From contig JAEZGJ010000205.1 of NCBI GenBank assembly GCA_023416965.1, positions 1 to 45,240 of the forward strand: DNA of 45,240 bases, in the 5' to 3' direction. The notes beneath the pieces are model-generated. The model worked only from the letters and a program-made list of their open reading frames with translations, had not been told where the DNA came from and did no database searches. This document shows, one piece after another, positions 7,672 through 15,956 of the stretch. How positions within the stretch are numbered: position 1 is the stretch's first letter; every line of letters begins with the position of its first letter. This stretch comes from Pseudomonadota bacterium. GTDB taxonomy: Bacteria > Pseudomonadota > Alphaproteobacteria > Rhizobiales > Phreatobacteraceae. The translations under genes were made by a program, and so were the position numbers.

Positions 7672-8844
7672 ATGACTTTCGACCTGATCCTGCGCGGCGG
7701 CCGCGTGATCGACCCCTCGCAGAAGATCGACGGGGTGCGCGACGTCGCCTTCACCGGCGGCAAGGTGGCCGCCGTGGGCAAGGATCTGAAGCCCGGCCCC
7801 GGCACCGAGATCCGCGACGTGTCGGGCTACATCGTCACGCCCGGCCTCATCGACCTGCACACCCACGTCTACTGGGGCGGCACCTCGCTCGGCATCGACG
7901 CGGAGGAGTTCTGCCGCACCTCCGGCGTCACCACGGCGATCGATACCGGCTCGGCCGGCCCCGGCAACTGGAAGGGCTTCCGCAAGCATGTGATCGAGAA
8001 GAGCCAGGTCCGCATCCTCGCCTATCTCCATGTCAGCCATGCCGGCATCTACGGCTTCGACAAGCGCGTGATGGTGGGCGAGAGCCGCGAGATCGACCAT
8101 CTCAACCCCTGGGACTGCGCAAAGGTGGCGGACGAGAACCGCGACCTCATCGTTGGCATCAAGGTGCGCGTCGGCCGAAACTCCTCCGGCACCAACGGCG
8201 AGGCGGCGCTCGACATGGCCCTGCAGGTGGCGAACGAGGTGGGCATGCCGCTGATGGCCCATATCGACCATCCGCCGCCGTCCTACGAGCACGTCATCGG
8301 CCGCCTGCGTCCCGGCGACGTGCTGACCCACGCCTTCCGCCCCTTCCCCAACGCCCCCTGCACCGCCCAGGGCGCGGTGAAGCCGGAGGTGATCGCCGCC
8401 CGCAAGAAGGGCGTCATCTTCGACATCGGCCACGGCAAGGGCTCGTTCTCGTTCAAGACCACGCGCGCCATGCTCGCCGGGGGCTTCGAGCCGGACGTCA
8501 TCTCCTCCGACGTGCACACGCTCTGCATCGAGGGCCCGGCCTTCGACCAGGTCACCACCCTGTCGAAGTTCCTCTGCATGGGCATGCCGCTGGATCGGGT
8601 CATCGCCGCCTCGACGGTGAACGCCGCCATGGCGCTGAAGCGGCCGGAGCTCGGCAGCCTGAAACCGGGTTCGGCGGGCGATGCGACCATCCTCTCCATC
8701 AAGGAGGGCAAGTTCGACTATGTCGACGTGGTCGGCGAGCACCTGATCGGCGACAGGAAGATCGTCTCCGAGGGCACGGTGATCGCCGGCAAGTGGTGGC
8801 ATCCCAAACGGTCGAACCGGTTCCGCAAGCTGGCGACAGCCTGA
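7672..8844 (+). CDS. Amidohydrolase/deacetylase family metallohydrolase (COG3964)
   Basis: A 390-residue amidohydrolase-superfamily enzyme with a urease-like TIM barrel. Metal ligands: His63 and His65 in LIDLHTHVYWGG, Lys164 (probably carboxylated) in VGIKVRVGR, His197 in MAHIDH, His220 in LTHAFRPF and Asp280 in SSDVHTLC. This layout is that of the COG3964 group, in which characterised members remove acetyl groups from small N- or O-acetylated acids (an Agrobacterium member acts on acetyl-R-mandelate in vitro, as I recall). The ATG at 7672 lies after GGAGCCTTCT. It is divergent from the creatininase and ends in a strong terminator. Substrate unknown. Confidence 0.85.
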   Translation: MTFDLILRGGRVIDPSQKIDGVRDVAFTGGKVAAVGKDLKPGPGTEIRDVSGYIVTPGLIDLHTHVYWGGTSLGIDAEEFCRTSGVTTAIDTGSAGPGNWKGFRKHVIEKSQVRILAYLHVSHAGIYGFDKRVMVGESREIDHLNPWDCAKVADENRDLIVGIKVRVGRNSSGTNGEAALDMALQVANEVGMPLMAHIDHPPPSYEHVIGRLRPGDVLTHAFRPFPNAPCTAQGAVKPEVIAARKKGVIFDIGHGKGSFSFKTTRAMLAGGFEPDVISSDVHTLCIEGPAFDQVTTLSKFLCMGMPLDRVIAASTVNAAMALKRPELGSLKPGSAGDATILSIKEGKFDYVDVVGEHLIGDRKIVSEGTVIAGKWWHPKRSNRFRKLATA

Positions 8845-8867
8845 ACGGGCCGTCCCGACATGCAAAA

Positions 8868-8894
8868 AGCCCGGCGGTGACGCCGGGCTTTCTT
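8868..8894. terminator. Bidirectional intrinsic terminator
   Basis: AGCCCGGCG (8868-8876), loop GTGA, CGCCGGGCT (8881-8889), followed on the plus strand by TTTCTT and preceded by AAAAA, which gives a T-run on the minus strand. It lies between the convergent deacetylase (ends 8844) and chemoreceptor (ends 8914) and can stop both. Confidence 0.85.
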
Positions 8895-8913
8895 GTCGTT
8901 CCGGACGGCTCGA

Positions 8914-10614
8914 TCAGGCGGCGCGGATGCGGCCGAGGAAGCCGGCCACCGCCCGGTCGAGTTCCACAGAACCCTGCTTCAGGTGGCGCGCGGCGTCGTT
9001 CATCGCATTGGCGGCCTTGCCGGTCTCGTCAGCGGCGCGGGTGACGCGGCCGATGTCGGTCTCCACCGAGCGGGTGCCGCCGGCAGCGTCGGAGACCGAG
9101 CCGGCAATGCCGTTGGTGACGGCCGACTGTTCCTCCACGGCGGCCATGATCGAGAACGATACCGAGTTGATCTCGCCGATCGTCTTGTTGATGGCCTCGA
9201 TGGCGGCCACCGCGTCGCCGGTCACGGACTGCACCGCGCCGATCTGGCTGGCGATCTCCTCCGTCGCCTTCGACGTCTGGGCGGCCAGGCTCTTCACCTC
9301 CGTGGCGACGACGGCGAAGCCCTTGCCCGCCTCACCCGCGCGCGCCGCCTCGATGGTAGCGTTGAGGGCGAGCAGGTTGGTCTGCGCGGCGATGGCATTG
9401 ATCAGGGCGACCACGTCGCCGATCTTCTGGGTGGAGGTGGCGAGGGTCGCAACGATCTCGCCGGTGCGGGTCGCCTGCTGCACGGCGGAGGCGGCGATGT
9501 GCTGGGCCTGGGCGGTGCGGCTGGAGATCTCGCCGATCGAGGAGGCGAGCTCCTGGGCCGAACTGGCGGCGCTCTCGACGCTCTGGGTGGCGCCGGCCGA
9601 GGTCGAGGCGACGGTCTGGCCGAGTTCGGCGACATTGCGGGCGACGTCGCCGACGCGGCTGGCATTGCCGACGATCTCCTCGGCCGAGCGGGTCACGGTC
9701 TGGACGACGGACTGGACGGTGGCGGAGAATTCGTCGGCCAGGGCCGCCATCTCACGAGCCCGCTGGGCGCGGACCTCCTGCTCGCGCTCCGCCTCGGTCG
9801 CCTTGAGGCGCTCCACCTCGCGGACATTGTCGCGGAAGACGAGGACCGAGCGGGCAAGGCCGCCGATCTCGTCGCGGCGGTCGGTGTCGCCCACCTCGAC
9901 GTCGGTGCGGCCCTCGGCGACGCTGTCCACGGCGCTGGTCAGGCGGTTGAGCGGCCGGGTGACGCCGGTGACGATGGTCCAGAAGGCGGTGAGGCCGGCC
10001 ATCAGGGCCAGGGCGATCATCGTGCCGATGAGCCAGGTCAGGGTCTGGCGCGTGGCGTCGACCTCGGCGGTGAGTGCGGCGACGCGGCGGGCATTGGCCT
10101 GAGCGAAAGCGGCCATCTCGGCGTTCAGTCTCTGGCGCGTCTGGCGGTTCGGCTCGTTGTCGCCGATGACGCGGGCAGCCTCGTTGCCGCTGGCGCGGCC
10201 GGTCTGAGCGAGTTCAGTCCGCAGGCGGATGAAATGGTTTGTCTGCTCCAGCAGGCGGTTCTTCAGTGCCTCATCCTCGGGACTGGCGAGGGAGGCCCAT
10301 TCGGTCACCACCTCCCTCAGCCGGGCGAGTTCACGGTCCTGACCCGCGGCGAAGCGCTCCAGGGCGCTCTTCTCCGCCGACATGTAGATGCCGCGCGACT
10401 CCATCACGACCGCATAGATGAGGCCATTGGCGCGCTCGGCGAGCTGGGTCACCCGTGCGGTCTTCTGGTTCGCCTCGACAGCCTGCTGGTAGCGCTGGAA
10501 GCCATACATGGCGACGCCGGCGACGACCAGGGATGCGGCGGTCAATCCTGCGACGATGGAAAACAGCTTTGTCCGAATCTGCACGGGAGTCTCCGAGTTA
10601 ATTCCCAGAAACAT
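8914..10614 (-). CDS. Membrane methyl-accepting chemotaxis protein
   Basis: A 566-residue transmembrane chemoreceptor. Residues about 15-40 are TM1 (KLFSIVAGLTAASLVVAGVA), followed by a helical periplasmic sensor domain of about 150 residues, TM2 around 185-210 (WLIGTMIALALMAGLTAFW), a HAMP domain (TRPLNRLTSAVDSVAEG) and the cytoplasmic signalling domain with NAIAAQTNLLALNATIEAAR and GKGFAVVATEVKSLA. The C-terminus has no CheR-docking pentapeptide. The sensor domain shows no recognisable ligand motif. The ATG at 10614 is chosen because AAGGAG lies nine bases upstream; an ATG at 10623 abuts that site. It is divergent from an FAD oxidase, so it could sense that enzyme's substrate; this is only inference. 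Confidence 0.92.
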   Translation of the reverse strand: MFLGINSETPVQIRTKLFSIVAGLTAASLVVAGVAMYGFQRYQQAVEANQKTARVTQLAERANGLIYAVVMESRGIYMSAEKSALERFAAGQDRELARLREVVTEWASLASPEDEALKNRLLEQTNHFIRLRTELAQTGRASGNEAARVIGDNEPNRQTRQRLNAEMAAFAQANARRVAALTAEVDATRQTLTWLIGTMIALALMAGLTAFWTIVTGVTRPLNRLTSAVDSVAEGRTDVEVGDTDRRDEIGGLARSVLVFRDNVREVERLKATEAEREQEVRAQRAREMAALADEFSATVQSVVQTVTRSAEEIVGNASRVGDVARNVAELGQTVASTSAGATQSVESAASSAQELASSIGEISSRTAQAQHIAASAVQQATRTGEIVATLATSTQKIGDVVALINAIAAQTNLLALNATIEAARAGEAGKGFAVVATEVKSLAAQTSKATEEIASQIGAVQSVTGDAVAAIEAINKTIGEINSVSFSIMAAVEEQSAVTNGIAGSVSDAAGGTRSVETDIGRVTRAADETGKAANAMNDAARHLKQGSVELDRAVAGFLGRIRAA

Positions 10615-10734
10615 GATGCACATCTCCTTGCCGCAGGGTTAATGCGCTCTTTTGCAGGAGATCAAGGTGCATGACTCCGGCGTCCGAACGAGCTAGAGGC
10701 GACGCAGGCCACCTGCCACGGATATGAGAAAGCC

Positions 10735-12102
10735 ATGAAACCCCAGGGACATCCGCCACGTGCCCGTGTCGATCTCGAGGCTCTTCTGGGGCTTCTCGGC
10801 GATGTACCGACCGAACGCGAGCCGACCATCGTCCGGCGACGCTCGCGCGACTTCTTCTGGTACTCGCCGATACTGGCGGAAGAGCTGAAACACGTCGCTG
10901 CCGACATCATCGTGAGGCCGCGTCATGAGGCCGACGTGGTCCGCACGGCCGCCGCCTGCGCAAAGCTGCGCATCCCGCTGACGGTCCGGGCCGGCGGAAC
11001 CGGCAATTACGGCCAGGCCATGCCGCTCGCCGGAGGCGTCCTGCTGGAGATGTCTGAGCTGACCGGCATCGTCTGGCAGAAGCCGGGATCGGTTCGGGTG
11101 CGGGCCGGCACCAACATCCTCGCCCTCGACCAGGAGACGCGGCCCAACGGCTACGAGCTTCGGATGCACCCCTCCACAAAGCGGACCGCGACCATCGGCG
11201 GCTTCGTCGCCGGCGGATCGGGGGGTGTCGGCTCGGTCGCCTATGGCGGGCTGCGCGAGCCCGGCAACATCCTTGCGGCCCGGGTCGTGACCGTGGAGGA
11301 GGAGCCGCGAATCCTTGAATTGCGACAGGATGCCGCCCAGAAGGTGAACCGCGCCTACGGCACCACCGGCATCATCACCGAGCTGGAAATGCCGACGGCG
11401 CCCGCCTGGGCGTGGATCGACGTCATCGTCGCCTTCGACAGCTTCGCCGAGGCCTTTGCCGCGGGCCGCGACATCGCCCATGCGGACGGGGTGGTGAAGA
11501 AACTGGTGACACCCATCGCCTGGCCGATCCCCGGCCATTTCTCCGCGCTGAAGGACGCCTGCCCGGAGGGCAAGGCCATCCTCATCTGCATGATCGCCGA
11601 GCCCTTCATGGAGAGCTTCGAGGCGATCCTCGGCGGGCGCGGCACCTTCACCTATCGCGCGCCGTCGCGAGAGGAGCCCGGCGAGACGCCGCTCTACGAA
11701 TATGCCTGGAACCACACGACGCTGCAGTGGCTGAAGACCGACCGATCCATCACCTACCTGCAGCTCCTCTACCCCCACGACCGGCTGGAGGAGAGCGTCC
11801 GGCAGATGGCGGCCCTGTTCGAGGACGAGGTGCTGCCGCATCTTGAATTCATCCGCTTCGGCGGCAGGCTCACCTGCTCGGCGCTCCCTGTGGTGCGCTA
11901 CACCACGCCCGAGAGGCTGTTCGACATCATCCGCCTGCACGAGGAGCACGGCGTCATGGTCGCCAATCCCCATGTCTTCGGGCTGGAGGGCGGCTCGCGG
12001 CACAAGCGGGCCGAGGCGGACCAACTCGGCTTCAAGGCGGAGGTCGATCCGATGGGCCTGCTCAACCCCGGCAAGATGGAGAGCTTCGTGCCCCTGCGCT
12101 GA
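10735..12102 (+). CDS. FAD-binding oxidase/dehydrogenase (VAO/PCMH family), paralogue A
   Basis: A 455-residue flavoprotein. The PCMH-type FAD-binding domain covers about 45-230, with the pyrophosphate loop RAGGTGNYGQA at 85-95, HPSTKRTATIGGFVAGGSGG, and YGTTGIITELEMP before the substrate domain. The C-terminus ends LNPGKMESFVPL, typical of glycolate/lactate-type oxidases. It is a clear paralogue of the product of 15957-17342: both share RDFFW, GGTGNYGQA, LYEY-x-WNHTTL and the C-terminal LNPGK/MNPGK. The substrate is probably a hydroxy acid or related small molecule, but nothing in the sequence fixes it. The ATG at 10735 has only a weak AGAAAG site. A flavodoxin-fold reductase gene follows 51 bases on. 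Confidence 0.85.
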   Translation: MKPQGHPPRARVDLEALLGLLGDVPTEREPTIVRRRSRDFFWYSPILAEELKHVAADIIVRPRHEADVVRTAAACAKLRIPLTVRAGGTGNYGQAMPLAGGVLLEMSELTGIVWQKPGSVRVRAGTNILALDQETRPNGYELRMHPSTKRTATIGGFVAGGSGGVGSVAYGGLREPGNILAARVVTVEEEPRILELRQDAAQKVNRAYGTTGIITELEMPTAPAWAWIDVIVAFDSFAEAFAAGRDIAHADGVVKKLVTPIAWPIPGHFSALKDACPEGKAILICMIAEPFMESFEAILGGRGTFTYRAPSREEPGETPLYEYAWNHTTLQWLKTDRSITYLQLLYPHDRLEESVRQMAALFEDEVLPHLEFIRFGGRLTCSALPVVRYTTPERLFDIIRLHEEHGVMVANPHVFGLEGGSRHKRAEADQLGFKAEVDPMGLLNPGKMESFVPLR

Positions 12103-12153
12103 GGCACGGGACTTGCTGCCTTCGCTCCATCGTCTCCTCTGCCGGTTGCCTCC

Positions 12154-12738
12154 ATGCGCGTGCTCTACCTCTACTGCCACCCCCTCCCCGAGAGCTTCCA
12201 TGCGGCGATCCGCGCCGAAGCCCTCGCCTCGCTGGAAGCCGCCGGCCACGAGGTCGACCTGCTCGACCTCTATGCCGAGGGCTTCGACCCCGTCCTGTCG
12301 GAGGACGGACGGCGGCGCTACCACGACGAGAGCCGCAACCAGCAGGGGCTGGAGCCGCTGATCGCGCGGCTGCGGGCGGCGGAGGCGCTGGTGGTGCAGT
12401 TTCCGACCTGGAGCTTCGGCCCGCCGGCCATGCTGAAGGGCTTCTTCGACCGCATGTTCATGCCGGGCGTCGGCTTCGACATATCGAACCCCGCGGCGGT
12501 GAAGCCGCTGCTCGGCCATATCCGCTCCATCACCGGCATCGTCACCTACGGGCGGCCGTTCTGGTACGCGCTCTACATGGGGGACCCGCCGAGGAAGATC
12601 GTGATGCGCTATCTCTGGTGGTTCACGGGGCGCAAGGCGAGGCGCCGCTACCTCGCGCTCTACCACCTGAACGTGGCGACGGCGGAACAGCGGACGGGCT
12701 TCATCGCGAAGGTGAAGGCGGCGATGGCGGGGGTGTGA
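12154..12738 (+). CDS. Flavodoxin-fold NAD(P)H:quinone reductase family protein
   Basis: A 194-residue protein with the flavodoxin-like fold of NQO1/KefF/MdaB-type NAD(P)H oxidoreductases. It begins with MRVLYLYCHPLPESFHAA, the FMN/FAD phosphate-binding loop, then EVDLLDLYAEGFDPVLS, and the isoalloxazine-contact segment VQFPTWSFGPPAMLKGFFDR followed by MFMPGVGFD. It likely reduces quinones or other acceptors with NAD(P)H in the cytoplasm. It is co-directional with the FAD oxidase 51 bases upstream and may be co-transcribed. The ATG lies after a poor ribosome site. Confidence 0.85.
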   Translation: MRVLYLYCHPLPESFHAAIRAEALASLEAAGHEVDLLDLYAEGFDPVLSEDGRRRYHDESRNQQGLEPLIARLRAAEALVVQFPTWSFGPPAMLKGFFDRMFMPGVGFDISNPAAVKPLLGHIRSITGIVTYGRPFWYALYMGDPPRKIVMRYLWWFTGRKARRRYLALYHLNVATAEQRTGFIAKVKAAMAGV

Positions 12739-12774
12739 CGGCGTTCCTTTTCCCTGCGCCTCAACCCCCGAAAG

Positions 12775-12810
12775 CAAGTCGTGGATGCCCGGCACGAGGC
12801 GGGCATGACG
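12775..12810 (+). repeat. REP-like palindromic repeat, copy 1
   Basis: A 36-base unit beginning CAAGTCGTGGATG, with internal perfect dyad ATGCCCG (12785-12791) / CGGGCAT (12800-12806), ending CATGACG. A diverged inverse copy lies at 12898-12934. Such GTGGATG-CCGG-CATGACG units are, from memory, common intergenic palindromes in Hyphomicrobiales genomes. Confidence 0.65.
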
Positions 12811-12897
12811 AGTGGAGGTTCGAAAGCCAAGTCCTCCGACGCCATCAATCTCGCGTCGGAGCTGATGCGGACGGACTGGACGCTCACTCGCTCCCGC

Positions 12898-12934
12898 CGT
12901 CATGGCCGCGCTCGTCCCGGCCATCCACGACTTG
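12898..12934 (-). repeat. REP-like palindromic repeat, copy 2 (inverted)
   Basis: The reverse complement begins CAAGTCGTGGATG like copy 1 and ends CATGACG, with its own perfect dyad ATGGCCG/CGGCCAT. The pair in opposite orientation, 87 bases apart, resembles a REPIN/BIME doublet between two converging genes (12738 and 12987). Confidence 0.65.
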
Positions 12935-12986
12935 AACACGGCGCCTCAAGATCGAGGCCTGACACGGCGGTTCAGGGCTGCCGCCC

Positions 12987-13871
12987 TCAATTCTCCCGCT
13001 TCAGCGCGCTCTCGTGCCAGCGGCGCAGCAGGAGGTGCGACACCCAGCTGATGGTCAGGAAGATGGCGATGCCGGACATTGAGATCATGATCAGCGCGGC
13101 GAACATGCGCGGGATCTTCAGCTGGTAGCCCGCTTCCAGGATGCGATAGGCGAGGCCCGAGGCCGAGCCGCCGGAGCCCGCCACGAACTCCGCCACCACG
13201 GCGCCGATGAGGGCGAGGCCGCCGGAGATCTTCAGGCCGCCGAGAAAGTAGGGCAGCGCCGCCGGCAGGCGCAGGTGGCGCAGGGTCTGCCAGCGGGAGG
13301 CGCCGTAGAGCTCGAAGAGGTTGCGCAGGTTGTGGTCGGCCGAGTTGAGGCCGAGGATCGTGTTGGACAGTATCGGGAAGAAGGCGACGATCCAGGCGCA
13401 GATCAGCAGCGACAGGTTGATGTCACCGACCCAGATGATGATCAGGGGCGCGATGGAGACGACCGGCGTCACCTGCAGGATCACCGCATAGGGAAAGAGC
13501 GACTTCTCCAGCCATTTGGACTGGGTGAAGAGCACGGCGAGGCCGACGCCGAGCGAGACCGCGGCGATGAGGGCCGCGGCGGTGATGCGCAGCGTCACCC
13601 AGAGCGAGGCCGAGAGCGTCCCCCAGTCGGCGACGAGGGTTTTTGCAATCAGCAGCGGCCCGGGCAGGATGAAGGGCGGAATCTCCCGCCACCAGACGAT
13701 GAACTCCCAGGCGGCGAGTGCCAGAATGCCGATGCCGAGCGGGGCGAGGATGCCCGGCCAGGCCTCGGTGGAGATTCCGAGCACCTTGCGATCCTCGCGG
13801 AAGATCGGGCGGGCCTCGGCATCGGTTCCGTCATGGGGGACGGCGGCGGGGGGAAGCGTCGCGTCGGTCAT
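12987..13871 (-). CDS. ABC transporter permease (SsuC/TauC/ThiX type)
   Basis: A 294-residue inner-membrane permease with about six transmembrane helices (for example APLGIGILALAAWEFIVWW and TLRITAAALIAAVSLGVGLA) and the cytoplasmic EAA-type loop NLFELYGASRWQTLRHLRLP followed by AALPYFLGGLKIS. This is the pattern of the nitrate/sulfonate/taurine and hydroxymethylpyrimidine importer class. The ATG at 13871 overlaps the ATPase stop as ATGA, so it is coupled to it. It is the last gene of the binding protein-ATPase-permease operon. Substrate unknown; nearby carbamoylase and FAD oxidases suggest an organic nitrogen compound. Confidence 0.9.
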   Translation of the reverse strand: MTDATLPPAAVPHDGTDAEARPIFREDRKVLGISTEAWPGILAPLGIGILALAAWEFIVWWREIPPFILPGPLLIAKTLVADWGTLSASLWVTLRITAAALIAAVSLGVGLAVLFTQSKWLEKSLFPYAVILQVTPVVSIAPLIIIWVGDINLSLLICAWIVAFFPILSNTILGLNSADHNLRNLFELYGASRWQTLRHLRLPAALPYFLGGLKISGGLALIGAVVAEFVAGSGGSASGLAYRILEAGYQLKIPRMFAALIMISMSGIAIFLTISWVSHLLLRRWHESALKREN

Positions 13872-14677
13872 GCGGAGATCGCCTCCTTCAGCTTCTCGGA
13901 TGCGATCCGGCACCAGTGGGCGTAGTCGGCGGAGGTGCGGAACAGGTCGTCGCGCGGATAGGCCGCTTCGACGCGCAGGTCGGCCATGACGCGGCCGGGC
14001 CGCGCCGCCATGACGACGATGCGCTGGGAGAGATAGACGCTCTCGAAGACCGAATGGGTGACGAAGACGGCGGTGAAGCGGTTCGCCTCCCAGAGCCTCA
14101 GGAGATCGTCGTTGAGCTTGTGACGGGTAATCTCGTCGAGCGCGGCGAAGGGCTCGTCCATCAGGAGGATTTTCGGATGGGTCACCAGGGCACGGGCGAT
14201 GGAGACGCGCATCTTCATGCCGCCCGACAATTCCCGCGGATAGCTCTTCTCAAAGCCTTTCAGGCCGACGAGCGCGAGCATCTCGGCACCGCGCGCGGCC
14301 GCCTCGCCCCTGTTCGTGCCGCAGAGCTTCAGCGGCAGGATGACGTTGTCCAGCGCCGTCGCCCAGGGCATCAGCGTCGGATCCTGGAAGACGAAGCCGA
14401 GCTCGCGCGCCGGGCGTCCCCAGGCGTCATGGCTCATCGTCGCCCAGTCGATCGTGCCGACGCTCGGCTCGCCGAGGCCGGCGATCATGCGCAGCAGCGT
14501 GGACTTGCCGCAGCCGGACGGCCCGAGGAGGCTGACGAATTCGCCCGCCGCCAAGTCGAGATTGACGTCGCGCACGGCGATGGTGCCGTTCGCGAACTGC
14601 TTCGAGACGTGGCGGATGGCGACGAGCGACTTGCCGCCCGTCGTCACCGGCTGCTCCATGGTCGACACTGGCGTCAC
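13868..14677 (-). CDS. ABC transporter ATP-binding protein (SsuB/TauB type)
   Basis: A 269-residue ABC ATPase: Walker A GPSGCGKST near residue 53, Q-loop FVFQDPTLMPW, signature LSGGMKMRVSIARAL, Walker B ILLMDEPFAALD and switch His in VFVTHSV. The GTG at 14677 overlaps the stop of the binding-protein gene (GTGA), so it is probably the coupled start; an ATG at 14659 is the alternative. It energises the adjacent permease. The signature has MKMR where MQQR or MRQR is usual, a mild change. Confidence 0.92.
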   Translation of the reverse strand: MTPVSTMEQPVTTGGKSLVAIRHVSKQFANGTIAVRDVNLDLAAGEFVSLLGPSGCGKSTLLRMIAGLGEPSVGTIDWATMSHDAWGRPARELGFVFQDPTLMPWATALDNVILPLKLCGTNRGEAAARGAEMLALVGLKGFEKSYPRELSGGMKMRVSIARALVTHPKILLMDEPFAALDEITRHKLNDDLLRLWEANRFTAVFVTHSVFESVYLSQRIVVMAARPGRVMADLRVEAAYPRDDLFRTSADYAHWCRIASEKLKEAISA

Positions 14678-15711
14678 GTGGACTTGCCCACGCCCTTGTT
14701 GATGAAGCGCAGGTCGTAGGCCTTCTTCACGTCGATGCCGGCCGGGAAGACGCCGGCGTCGCGCATCTGGGTGTAGAAGGTCTGCCAGCGCGCATCGGTC
14801 ATGGCGCCGATGCCGAGCGTGGTGGCGTCGCCCGACATGACGATGCCGTTCTCGGTCATAACTTTGATCGCATAGTCGATCTTCTTCTGGTCCATGTCCG
14901 GATTGTCACGCATGATCAGCTTGTTGGCCTCGGCGATGGCCGGGCCGCCCTTCATGTACTCGGCCCAACCCTCCAGCGAGGCGGTGACGAAGCGCTGCAC
15001 CACGTCGGTGCGCTCGTCGACCATCTTCTTCGAGATGTTGATGGTGGTGTTGTAATTGGCGAAGCCCGCATCGGCGATCAGGTGGACCAGCGGCTTCACC
15101 CCGCCCTGCTGCTCGATGGCGAAGGGCTCGGAGGACAGGAAGCCCTGCTGGCAGATGTTCTTGTCGGCGAGGAAGGGCGCCATGTTGAAGGTGTAGGGGC
15201 GCACCTGCTCGTCGGTGAAGCCGAAGCGCGCCTTCAGATAGGGCCAGAACGAGGTGCGGCCGCCGGCGCCGACGAGAATGGTCTTGCCCTTCAGCGCGGC
15301 GAAATTGTCGTTGCCGACGCCGGGATGGCAGATGATGACCTGCGGGTCCTTCTGGAAGATGGAACCGATGCAGAGGAAGGGCAGGTTCTCCTGGACGTAG
15401 CGGATGGCCTCGAAGGAGTTGGACATGATCATGTCGACGCGGCCGCCGAGCAGGAGCTGGGACGGGTTCTGCTGGGGGCCGCCCATGCGGATGTCGGCCT
15501 CGATGCCGTACTTCTTGTAGATGCCGGCCGCGACTGCCTGGTAGAAGCCGCCGTGCTCGGCCTGGGCGCGCCAGTTGGTCTGGTAGGACACCTTGTCGAG
15601 GCCCTGGGCCGTGACGAGATCGGACCGCATCAAATAGGCGGCGGAGACGCCGGCCCCGAGGGCGAGAGCGCGGCGGCGGGTGATGCGATGGACGGGGGAC
15701 GTGACGGACAT
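14674..15711 (-). CDS. NMT1/THI5-like ABC transporter substrate-binding protein
   Basis: A 345-residue periplasmic binding protein of the NMT1/THI5 group. A twin-arginine-type signal (ITRRRALALGAGVSAAYLM) precedes the mature domain, which opens with VSYQTNWRAQAEHGGFYQA and GGPQQNPSQLLLGGRVD, the ligand-lobe motifs of pyrimidine- or amide-binding members. The ATG at 15711 is chosen because AGGAG lies eight bases upstream; the frame extends to 15780 without a better site. It heads the operon with ATPase and permease, and its promoter region contains a perfect TACGATATCGTA palindrome. Ligand not determinable; hydroxymethylpyrimidine-like or hydantoin-like compounds fit the family. Confidence 0.88.
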   Translation of the reverse strand: MSVTSPVHRITRRRALALGAGVSAAYLMRSDLVTAQGLDKVSYQTNWRAQAEHGGFYQAVAAGIYKKYGIEADIRMGGPQQNPSQLLLGGRVDMIMSNSFEAIRYVQENLPFLCIGSIFQKDPQVIICHPGVGNDNFAALKGKTILVGAGGRTSFWPYLKARFGFTDEQVRPYTFNMAPFLADKNICQQGFLSSEPFAIEQQGGVKPLVHLIADAGFANYNTTINISKKMVDERTDVVQRFVTASLEGWAEYMKGGPAIAEANKLIMRDNPDMDQKKIDYAIKVMTENGIVMSGDATTLGIGAMTDARWQTFYTQMRDAGVFPAGIDVKKAYDLRFINKGVGKST

Positions 15712-15792
15712 GCGACCTCTCCTGAAGCGGGCCTTGCTGAGACCCTTGAAATCCATGATGGCGGCCAGAGCAACGGGCATGCCGGCTTATCC

Positions 15793-15804
15793 TACGATAT
15801 CGTA
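15793..15804. promoter_or_regulatory. Perfect 12-base palindrome TACGATATCGTA
   Basis: A perfect dyad in the 245-base divergent region between the NMT1-type importer operon (minus) and FAD oxidase B (plus). Its length and symmetry fit an operator for a GntR-like dimer. A second, shorter dyad GGCAC-T-GTGCC lies at 15923-15933 just before the oxidase start. No regulator gene is in the neighbourhood, so control by a distant repressor is inferred. Confidence 0.5.
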
Positions 15805-15956
15805 AAGCCTGCGGGTTCATGTTGCACATTCTTTAGGCACCTCGACGGCCGTTCGCGCAAATTCTCATCCTTGCGCTGCGGTTTTCGACGGCTCTCGGGA
15901 ATGGCGGAGCTGGCCACGATTTGGCACTGTGCCCCCCTCTTGGAACGGATCATGTC

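Noticed and set aside
10616..10672. Imperfect inverted repeat ATGCAC...GTGCAT between the chemoreceptor and FAD oxidase A
   Set aside because: The arms are 46 bases apart with several mismatches and overlap the chemoreceptor ribosome site, so chance similarity is likely.
8893..10674. 593-codon plus-strand frame across the membrane chemoreceptor
   Set aside because: It lies antisense to an intact MCP gene, its protein is low-complexity Gly/Ala/Asp/Arg, and it crosses the bidirectional terminator context.
10693..12939. 748-codon minus-strand frame opposite FAD oxidase A and the reductase
   Set aside because: It spans two well-supported plus-strand genes and the REP-like repeats and shows no family motif.
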